DNA from: JALYNX01 sp963780755
GTDB lineage: Bacteria; Actinomycetota; Acidimicrobiia; Spongiisociales; ZC4RG35
Assembly: GCA_963780755.1 (NCBI GenBank)
Contig: CAWACX010000002.1
Coordinates: 806,001-870,000 of the forward strand
Direction of reading: 5' to 3'
DNA length: 64,000 bases
Shown here piece after piece: positions 58,193 through 64,000 of this stretch. Position 1 is the first letter of the stretch. Each line of letters opens with the position of its first letter. The notes beneath the pieces are model-generated. The model was given only the letters and a program-made list of their open reading frames with translations. It did not search any database and was not told where the DNA came from. A program made the translations under genes and the position numbers.

Positions 58193-59362
58193 GTCGGCAC
58201 CACAGGTGTTCCCTTCCAGCGGGCCGACACCCACATTGCCCCCGCCGAGCTCCATCTGATCTCCATCGACCGCGATCGGTGCTCCGTCGAAGTCGTACAC
58301 GGTCATCGGATCGCTGGTTGCCGAGTAGCCGAATGGCCAGACCGGGACGACGCGCTCGGTGCTTGACGGTTCGGTGAAGTAGACGCAGTTCAGCTCCGGG
58401 TCGTAGTTGACGGTGAATGTCCCCAGTGCGGCCATCCCTGCCGCGTTGCGTAGGTTGCTGGTGAGGATGTCCACATCCCCTTCGACGACGGTCACGGGCT
58501 CCGGCATCGCAGTCAGGTCGCCTTCGAGGAGCTCGATGAAGGGATAGAGCATGACCCGGTCGCCGACGAGCTCGGTCAGGGCTTCGCGGGTCGAAGCGTC
58601 GATCTCCTCGACTGAGAGGTCGATCCGATTGGTGAGCCCTCCGACGCCATAGCCGGCGGTGGCAAGCGGCTCGCCTCTGCTGTCACGAAATCCCTGGATC
58701 AGGTTCGAGGCCTCCATGAGCTCGGCTTGGGAGAACCGGGCGCCTCCTGCAATACACACCGGCTCACCGGCCGCAAGGTCAGCGATGGCTGCCTGGTGGA
58801 CGGAAACGTCTTCGCCCTTGAACCAAACGGTGAGAACTGCGGTTTCACGATCCCACCACATCTCCGCGTAGTCAGGTTGCTGCTCGACGTAGGCGGCGAT
58901 CGCGGTTTGCAATTGCTCGTCGGGATTGACCGAAGTCGTCCCCTGCAGGTCAGGGCACAGGCTGTCGAATTCGGGCTCGTCGAATAGCGGGTAGTCGATT
59001 GCCTCCGGAGTGGAGGTGGGGGTCAGCACCCGGCCGTCGTAGTGCCCATCGACCTGGATCACCACCGGGTTGCCCTCGCCGGAGATCAGTTCGGCGCCGA
59101 TCTCGCCGTCGAGGAGGATGCCGGGACAAGCCCCGGTGGTTCCTGGTGGGCAGAGTTCCACCGAGCCATCGGGCTGTTGGACGGCGCTGGTGGTGAGGGC
59201 CACCGCGATGCCTTCTCCGGAGGCAGGCACCGGACCGGTCGTCGACGGTGGAATGGTGGTACCCGAAGGCAGCGATGTGTCCGGGCTAGCGATCGGATCA
59301 GGCCCGGCGCCGCAGGCGACCATGAATAGGGCCGCAGCGAGCAATGCCGATCGGCGGGTCAC
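58166..59362 (-). CDS. Secreted lipoprotein of unknown function
   Basis: This 398-residue protein has a lipoprotein signal peptide with lipobox MVAC (near residue 14-17) and a Pro/Ser/Thr-rich linker. It has no obvious catalytic motif. It contains paired cysteine positions (CPPGTTGACPG, LCPDLQ, PVCIAGG, LNCVYF, NTCGA) that may form disulfides outside the cell. I do not recognise the family. The GTG start is at 59362. It is transcribed convergently with the K+ channel gene. Confidence 0.72.
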   Translation of the reverse strand: MTRRSALLAAALFMVACGAGPDPIASPDTSLPSGTTIPPSTTGPVPASGEGIAVALTTSAVQQPDGSVELCPPGTTGACPGILLDGEIGAELISGEGNPVVIQVDGHYDGRVLTPTSTPEAIDYPLFDEPEFDSLCPDLQGTTSVNPDEQLQTAIAAYVEQQPDYAEMWWDRETAVLTVWFKGEDVSVHQAAIADLAAGEPVCIAGGARFSQAELMEASNLIQGFRDSRGEPLATAGYGVGGLTNRIDLSVEEIDASTREALTELVGDRVMLYPFIELLEGDLTAMPEPVTVVEGDVDILTSNLRNAAGMAALGTFTVNYDPELNCVYFTEPSSTERVVPVWPFGYSATSDPMTVYDFDGAPIAVDGDQMELGGGNVGVGPLEGNTCGADSAWIISLF

Positions 59363-59389
59363 AGATGTTGGACGATAGAAGGGCGGTTG

Positions 59390-60475
59390 TCAGTTCCAGG
59401 GCGAGGAGGCGGTCGGCGGTGCCCGGCCTTGTGGTTTGTGGAATCGGATTCGCCCGGTTTTGGGGTGGTGGTATGGGGTGAATCCTTGTTGGTGTACGAC
59501 CACTTGGTGGTGGTACCAGCAGAGGGTGATCAGGTTGTCGGGGTCTGTGGTCCCGCCGTGGCTCCAGGGTTTGATGTGGTGGATTTGAAGTCGGTGTCGG
59601 CTTCCGCAGTTGTCGGCGGCGCAGCGGTCGCCGTCGCGGTGGAGTACCGCTCGGCGGAGCGCAGGTGGTATCGACCGGCTGCGTCTCCCGTAGGCCATCG
59701 GGGTCCCGTCTTCGCTGTGGACGGTGATTTCGGTGACCGACTCGCAGAGCAGCGCTTCGAGTGCTTCCCGTCCGATCCTTGGCCCGGTCTCCAGGGTGAT
59801 CCCGGCTTCCCCATGGGTGGGGGCTGCGTGTTGGCTGTCGATGAACACGGTGATCTGGGCTGGTGGGGGAGTGTCTGTGATGCAGAGTTGGGTGAGGGCG
59901 GTGGCCCGCCGCCACGCCGAGTCCATCCGCCTCCCCTTGGGGTCCTCGGGGAGGGCGTCGGCAGCCTCGTTTAGGACCTTATCGACGAGGGCTCCGGACA
60001 CTCCGTCGAGACCGCCCCACAGCTTCCACCACGACTCGTCAAGTGACGGTTGGAGGACGAGGAACCGATCGTCCCAGGATTTCTGCTCGGCTTCAGCGCT
60101 GATCCAGGCCCGTTTCGCTGCTTCCCGATGTACTCCGGCCACATCCAAATGTTCGAGGAGTCCGCCATCGTCAGGGATTCGGGACACCGCTTCCACCCGG
60201 TCGAAGCTGACCTCACCCGAACCCAACGCCTTCCGCAGGTCGGGCCGGTCGGCGGTGCGGCGCATGGTCCGCACCAGGCTCTTCGCCGTATCAGGCGCCA
60301 GGTCCAACACGGCCGCGGTCCACTCCGACAACGACCGGAACCCATCACCAGAAGCCACCTGGTCCCTGTCGAGGTCCGCCAGCACCTCGATCTGCAGAGA
60401 CCGCATCTCACCGATCACCATTTCGGCGTTGACCAGCACCTGCTGCCGCTGATCGACGGTCAAACCCTCTCCCAT
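59390..60475 (-). CDS. DUF222 / HNH endonuclease (13E12-repeat family)
   Basis: This 361-residue protein has a DUF222 domain (about residues 1-270) and a C-terminal HNH nuclease: GDRCAADNCGSRHRLQIHHIKPWSHGGTTDPDNLITLCWYHH near 300-345. The family is abundant in actinobacteria; some members are SOS-regulated (as described for mycobacterial REP13E12 genes). I take ATG 60475 as the start because a promoter with an SOS box ends at it. The frame is open to a TTG at 60511, but that TTG is the -35 box. Confidence 0.88.
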   Translation of the reverse strand: MGEGLTVDQRQQVLVNAEMVIGEMRSLQIEVLADLDRDQVASGDGFRSLSEWTAAVLDLAPDTAKSLVRTMRRTADRPDLRKALGSGEVSFDRVEAVSRIPDDGGLLEHLDVAGVHREAAKRAWISAEAEQKSWDDRFLVLQPSLDESWWKLWGGLDGVSGALVDKVLNEAADALPEDPKGRRMDSAWRRATALTQLCITDTPPPAQITVFIDSQHAAPTHGEAGITLETGPRIGREALEALLCESVTEITVHSEDGTPMAYGRRSRSIPPALRRAVLHRDGDRCAADNCGSRHRLQIHHIKPWSHGGTTDPDNLITLCWYHHQVVVHQQGFTPYHHPKTGRIRFHKPQGRAPPTASSPWN

Positions 60476-60479
60476 AACT

Positions 60480-60495
60480 ACGAACATACGTTCGT
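60480..60495. promoter_or_regulatory. LexA-type SOS box
   Basis: ACGAACATACGTTCGT is a perfect 16-base palindrome matching the actinobacterial SOS box CGAAC-N4-GTTCG. It covers the -10 region of the DUF222-HNH gene promoter, a place for LexA repression. Confidence 0.85.
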
Positions 60496-60511
60496 CCAGT
60501 GACAGATTCAA
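60483..60511 (-). promoter_or_regulatory. Leaderless promoter of the DUF222-HNH gene
   Basis: On the minus strand: TTGAAT (60511-60506), 17-base spacer, TATGTT (60488-60483). The RNA would start at about 60476-60475, at the ATG. The SOS box overlaps the -10 region. Confidence 0.65.
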
Positions 60512-60524
60512 GAGTGGCGTGCGG

Positions 60525-61040
60525 TCAGGTAGAGAATTTTCTGGCGATCTCTTGCCAGGGATGAGCCGCCGGAAGGTTTGCTGAGAGGAACGCTCGGGCT
60601 TCCGCGCCCAGTTCCGGTATCACCTGTCGGGCGTCCTCGTCGTCCTTGGGGCGATGATCCTTGCTCTTGAACAGCAACTGCAGATCGGGCGCCAGATAGG
60701 GAACGCGATCGGGCGTGTGCAGGACCGCCTCCTCCCAGGGGCGGGTGATAGTGGGGTCCCGCCGGTAGACCCAATGCTCCTCGCTGCCGGCGCCAACGGT
60801 CAGGTCGAGCCCCCACCCGACGTCCGGAGCGCGACGAGCCCACACATTGTTGAGGCTCTCCCGGATGTCCCATCCGGTGAGCAAGGTTCGGGCGGCGCCC
60901 AGGTCATCCCGGCAAATCCCGACATCGATGTCATCGTGGTCTCTCCACGATCTACCCAGGTGGAGCTCCAAGGCGTGACCTCCACAGAGCCACCACCGGA
61001 ACGGCGCATCACGAAACAAGGTGACGGCTTCCCCAACCAT
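60525..61040 (-). CDS. Nucleotidyltransferase-domain protein (aminoglycoside adenylyltransferase-like)
   Basis: This 171-residue protein has the pattern WWLCGGHALELHLGRSWRDHDDIDVGICRDD (about 16-46), where the GG and the DxD acidic residues match minimal nucleotidyltransferases of the AadD/aminoglycoside-2''-type. A true drug-modifying role cannot be concluded from this. ATG 61040 is used. It lies 20 bases after the transaldolase gene in the same direction. Confidence 0.75.
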   Translation of the reverse strand: MVGEAVTLFRDAPFRWWLCGGHALELHLGRSWRDHDDIDVGICRDDLGAARTLLTGWDIRESLNNVWARRAPDVGWGLDLTVGAGSEEHWVYRRDPTITRPWEEAVLHTPDRVPYLAPDLQLLFKSKDHRPKDDEDARQVIPELGAEARAFLSANLPAAHPWQEIARKFST

Positions 61041-61060
61041 CAGGGGCTCCCAGCTGTCGC

Positions 61061-62158
61061 TCAGGCCTGCTCCACGCTCTCCAATACCTCGTGCCAGCTC
61101 TTGGTGAACTTCTCGACACCCTCTTCCTCGAGCACCCGGACCACGTCGTCGTAGTCGACCCCGACCCCGCCAAGACGATCGAGGTCTTGGCGGGCGGCTT
61201 CGATGTCATCCGTTCCGAATTGGGGTGGGGACGGGTCGCCGTGGTCCTGATAGGCGTCGATTGTGGGGAGGGGCATCGTGTTGACTGTGTCCCTGGCGAC
61301 CAGGTTCTCGACGTAGATCAGGTCCGGGTAATCGGGATTCTTGGTCGAAGTCGAAGCCCAAAGTGGTCTCTGGACTCGGGCGCCGACTGCCGCAAGGCCC
61401 CGGAAGCGGTCGGACCCGAAGCGGTCGAGGAACATCCCATAGGCAACGCGGGCATTGGCGACTGCGCTGACTCCCCGCAGTGCCAGTGCACTGTCGCCGC
61501 CGATCGCCTCGAGCCGGGGGTCGACCTCGGTGTCGAACCGGGACACGAAGAACGAGGCAACAGAGGCGATGCCGCGGAGATCCCCTCCGGCGGCCGCGAA
61601 GTCCTCGAGCCCCGACAAGTAGGCATCCATCACTTCGCTGTATCTCTCCAGGGAAAAGATCAGCGTGACGTTCACCGAGATCCCCTCACCGATCAGAGCC
61701 CGGATCGCGGGGACTCCCTCGGCGGTCGCCGGCACCTTGACCAGGAGGTTGGGGCGGCTGATCTGCTTCACCCAGTCCCGGGCCTCGGCGACAGTGGCGT
61801 CGGTCTCGCCGGCCAGAGTCGGGGAGACTTCGACCGAGACGAAACCGTCGCTCCCTCCGGTCGCCTCGAAAACCGCAGCCAGGACGTCACAGCCCCGCTG
61901 GATGTCCGAAGCCATCAGGCTCCTCGCCACCTCCTCGGTGGACAGACCGGACGACTTCAGGTCCCGTAGCTGGGCTTCGTAGTCGGATGACCCGACGATT
62001 GCCCCCGCAAAGATCGTCGGATTGGAGGTGACTCCGCTCACCGAGTCACGCTCCACACGAAGTGCCAATTCGCCGGAGTCGAGCATCGATCGGGATATCT
62101 GATCAGACCACACCGAGACTCCCGCAGCGGTGAGGCCATGGATCCTCGAGCTCGCCAT
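61061..62158 (-). CDS. tal: Transaldolase
   Basis: This 365-residue enzyme of the pentose phosphate pathway transfers a dihydroxyacetone unit between sugar phosphates. The motifs are VTSNPTIFAGAI, EVSPTLAGETDATVAEA and NLLVKVPATAEGVPAIRALIGEGISVNVTLIFSLERY, where the Lys of VKVPAT forms the Schiff base. Length is in the range of actinobacterial Tal proteins. ATG 62158 was chosen; the frame upstream is a shadow of the divergent gene. No transketolase gene lies nearby. Confidence 0.93.
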   Translation of the reverse strand: MASSRIHGLTAAGVSVWSDQISRSMLDSGELALRVERDSVSGVTSNPTIFAGAIVGSSDYEAQLRDLKSSGLSTEEVARSLMASDIQRGCDVLAAVFEATGGSDGFVSVEVSPTLAGETDATVAEARDWVKQISRPNLLVKVPATAEGVPAIRALIGEGISVNVTLIFSLERYSEVMDAYLSGLEDFAAAGGDLRGIASVASFFVSRFDTEVDPRLEAIGGDSALALRGVSAVANARVAYGMFLDRFGSDRFRGLAAVGARVQRPLWASTSTKNPDYPDLIYVENLVARDTVNTMPLPTIDAYQDHGDPSPPQFGTDDIEAARQDLDRLGGVGVDYDDVVRVLEEEGVEKFTKSWHEVLESVEQA

Positions 62159-62213
62159 GGCCCAAGGGTAGGGCGGTTCGCAGATTCCCGTCCCAACTAG
62201 CCTCGCTCCGCGC

Positions 62214-62624
62214 ATGCCTCGCCGCATCCTCATCGCCAAGCCCGGTCTCGATGGCCACGACCGAGGCGCCAAGGTGATCGCCAGGACCCTCCGTGACGCC
62301 GGGTTCGAGGTCATCTATTCCGGCCTTCATCAGACCCCGGCGCAGATCGCCGAGACTGCGGTGCAGGAAGATGTCGACGCGGTGGGGCTCTCCTCGCTGT
62401 CCGGCGCCCACCGCACCCTCTTCCCTCAGGTCGTCCAGGAGTTGGCGTCACGAGGCGCCTCGGACATCATCGTCTTTGGTGGGGGCGTGATACCCGATGC
62501 CGACATTCCCGCCCTGGAAGAGGGCGGGTTGGCCACGGTGTTCACACCGGGCGCCCCTCTGGATGAGATCGCGGCCTGGGTCGACGAGAACGTCCCCTCC
62601 CGGTTCGAGAAAGGCACGAATTGA
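62214..62624 (+). CDS. B12-binding subunit of methylmalonyl-CoA mutase-type enzyme
   Basis: This 136-residue stand-alone cobalamin-binding domain has DGHDRGAKV (DxHxxG motif, near 13-21), the SSLSGAH serine loop and VFGGGVIP. It is the separate small domain found in split methylmalonyl-CoA or isobutyryl-CoA mutases. It would bind B12 and pair with a large catalytic subunit not in this window. The stop overlaps the sucC TTG start by 4 bases (TTGA), so it is co-translated with succinyl-CoA synthetase. Confidence 0.9.
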   Translation: MPRRILIAKPGLDGHDRGAKVIARTLRDAGFEVIYSGLHQTPAQIAETAVQEDVDAVGLSSLSGAHRTLFPQVVQELASRGASDIIVFGGGVIPDADIPALEEGGLATVFTPGAPLDEIAAWVDENVPSRFEKGTN

Positions 62625-63844
62625 AGATCCACGAGTACCAGGCAAAGGAGCTGATGGCGGCCCACGGCATCCCGGTTCCCATCGGCCGCATGGTGACCAC
62701 AGCGGAAGAGGCTGCAGCCGCCGTTGGCCCGCTTATCGAAGAGTCGGGCAACCCGGTGGTCGTGCTCAAGTCCCAGATCCATGCCGGAGGCAGGGGGAAG
62801 GGGACCTTCGTCGAGCATCCCGACACCCGTGGGGTGAACGTGGTGACCGAGGGCATCGAAGGCGGGGCAGAAGCGGCCGCGGGTCGGGTAGCCGAGCTCG
62901 CCGGCCTGATGCTGGGCTCGACTCTGGTCACGATCCAGACCGGGGAGGAGGGAAAGGTCGTGAGCCGGCTGTATCTGGAGCAGGGGATCGACATCGATCG
63001 CGAGCTCTACCTCGCGGTGCTCCTCGACCGCGGAGTGGGGCGGAACATCGTGATGGCCTCTACCCAGGGTGGGATGGAGATCGAGAAGGTGGCAGAGGAG
63101 TCTCCCGAGCTGATCTTGAGAGAAGAGGTCGACCCTGCCATCGGCCTCGCCCAGTTCCAGGCCAACGAGCTGGCTTTCGGCCTGGGATTGACCGGTGACG
63201 TCGCCGACAGCTTCGAGACCTTCGTGCGCGACCTCTCCGATCTGGCCGTCGAGTTGGACACCGACCTGATCGAGATCAATCCCCTGGTGGTGACTAAGTC
63301 AGGCAAAGTCATTGCCCTCGACGGGAAGATGGCCTTCGACGACAACGCTCTCTTCCGTCATCCCGAGGTGGCAGCGATGCGCGATGAGAGTGAAGAGGAC
63401 CCTGCCGAAGTCGCGGCCAAGGACGCCGGCCTCAACTACATCAAGCTCGACGGGACGATCGGGTGCCTGGTCAACGGCGCCGGTCTGGCCATGGCGACCA
63501 TGGACACCATCAAGCACGTTGGTGGGGAGCCGGCCAATTTTCTCGACGTGGGTGGTGGCGCCGATGCCGACCAGGTGGCCACCGGGTTTCAGATCATCAC
63601 CAGTGACCCCAACGTGAAGGGCATCTTCGTCAACATCTTCGGCGGGATCATGCGATGTGACGTGATCGCCACCGGGATCGTGGAGGCGGTGGAGCGGGTC
63701 GGCCTCTCGGTCCCGCTGGTGGTACGGCTCGAGGGGACCAATGTGGATAAGGGCCGCCAGATCCTGAACGAGTCGGGCCTCGATGTGGTCGCCGCCGACG
63801 ACCTTCGCGACGGTGCGCAGAAGATCCTGGAGCTCACCCGATGA
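62621..63844 (+). CDS. sucC: Succinyl-CoA synthetase beta subunit
   Basis: This 407-residue ATP-grasp enzyme makes succinyl-CoA from succinate or runs in reverse in the TCA cycle. It opens with MKIHEYQAKELMAAHGIPVP (canonical SucC start), has SQIHAGGRGKG, EINPLVVT and GGIMRCDVIATGIVEA near the C-terminus. The start is TTG 62621 (part of TTGA). It overlaps sucD by 4 bases (ATGA). With the mutase subunit it suggests a route from methylmalonyl-CoA to succinyl-CoA and succinate. Confidence 0.96.
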   Translation: MKIHEYQAKELMAAHGIPVPIGRMVTTAEEAAAAVGPLIEESGNPVVVLKSQIHAGGRGKGTFVEHPDTRGVNVVTEGIEGGAEAAAGRVAELAGLMLGSTLVTIQTGEEGKVVSRLYLEQGIDIDRELYLAVLLDRGVGRNIVMASTQGGMEIEKVAEESPELILREEVDPAIGLAQFQANELAFGLGLTGDVADSFETFVRDLSDLAVELDTDLIEINPLVVTKSGKVIALDGKMAFDDNALFRHPEVAAMRDESEEDPAEVAAKDAGLNYIKLDGTIGCLVNGAGLAMATMDTIKHVGGEPANFLDVGGGADADQVATGFQIITSDPNVKGIFVNIFGGIMRCDVIATGIVEAVERVGLSVPLVVRLEGTNVDKGRQILNESGLDVVAADDLRDGAQKILELTR

Positions 63845-64000
63845 GCATCCTCGTCGACAAGAACACAAAGGTGCTGGTCCAGGGGCTGGGGAAGACCGGT
63901 CACTTCCACACCGACAAAGCCATCGCCTATGGGACCCAGGTCGTGGGCGCGGTTCATCCCTCCAAAGCCGGCTCGTCGGCACGGTTCGAGGGGGACACCG
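63841..64000 (+). CDS. sucD: Succinyl-CoA synthetase alpha subunit, N-terminal fragment
   Basis: Only the first 53 codons are in the window. They begin MSILVDKNTKVLVQGLGKTG and continue with HFHTDKAIAYGTQVVGAVHPSKAG, the nucleotide-binding opening of SucD, slightly divergent from the common VGGVTPGKGG. The ATG overlaps the sucC stop by 4 bases. Confidence 0.92.
   Translation, partial: MSILVDKNTKVLVQGLGKTGHFHTDKAIAYGTQVVGAVHPSKAGSSARFEGDT

Noticed and set aside
62166..62171. GGGTAG upstream of the B12-binding gene as a sigma-B/F -10 box
   Set aside because: No matching -35 hexamer is present at 14 bases.
1..64000. CRISPR arrays, insertion sequences, rRNA
   Set aside because: No regularly spaced repeats, no transposase-like protein and no rRNA-like stretch were seen.

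Overview
The window is about 64 kb of high-GC DNA with dense, GC-rich coding on both strands. It looks actinobacterial (inference). The marks are a GuaB3-type protein beside guaA, a DUF222/HNH (13E12-repeat) gene with a CGAAC-N4-GTTCG LexA box, GAF-ANTAR and SpoIIE/RsbW/STAS regulators, sigma-B/F-type factors, and several promoters that place +1 on or next to the start codon (leaderless). No 16S gene or other lineage marker is present; a deep branch such as Acidimicrobiia is possible but unproven.

Layout. 1-2.8 kb holds the end of one complex I locus (nuoM tail, nuoN) and an overlapping bactofilin-like membrane gene. 2.8-4.0 kb holds a leaderless ArsR/SRPBCC pair, a 23-residue membrane peptide and a 46-residue metallothionein. 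4.0-12.4 kb (minus strand) is an arabinoside or xylan-oligosaccharide locus: GH51, LacI regulator, solute-binding protein, two permeases and GH3, with LacI-type operators. 12.4-17.8 kb is mixed (CBS protein, moaA, fasciclin protein, acyltransferase, esterase, membrane protein). 17.8-21.5 kb is an FbpABC-type ferric iron importer behind a DtxR/IdeR-like palindrome. 21.5-31.2 kb is a general-stress partner-switching island with two sigma factors, five RsbW-like proteins, two STAS proteins, a NIT-SpoIIE phosphatase, a GAF-ANTAR protein and small stress proteins. 32.4-42.6 kb is a second complex I operon, nuoABCDHIJKLMN, without nuoEFG. 42.6-64 kb holds housekeeping and signalling genes: beta-lactamase-like hydrolase, GNAT, Nudix, histidine kinases, LCP protein, trpS, CPBP protease, guaB3-guaA, a frameshifted CheA-like hybrid, a UvrD/PcrA helicase, a K+ channel, DUF222-HNH, transaldolase, a B12-binding mutase subunit and sucCD.

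How it fits together. The strongest new pattern is a promoter class, GTTTCR-like hexamer, exactly 14 nt, GGGTAN. It occurs at six places in front of small stress-type genes and anti-sigma genes: 3739-3764, 3814-3839, 12416-12441, 21727-21752, 23342-23367, 25674-25699, and also at 31170-31195. It matches the sigma-B/sigma-F consensus, so the sigma factors at 22.6-24.6 kb probably control a regulon that includes their own anti-sigma-like proteins, a metallothionein, a CBS protein and small membrane proteins. Three of the RsbW-like proteins have lost the ATP-binding Asn and glycine motifs, and one STAS protein lacks the phospho-acceptor serine. The switch may therefore work partly by non-catalytic binding.

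No CRISPR array, rRNA, tRNA or insertion sequence was found. No gene-free stretch exceeds about 170 bases.
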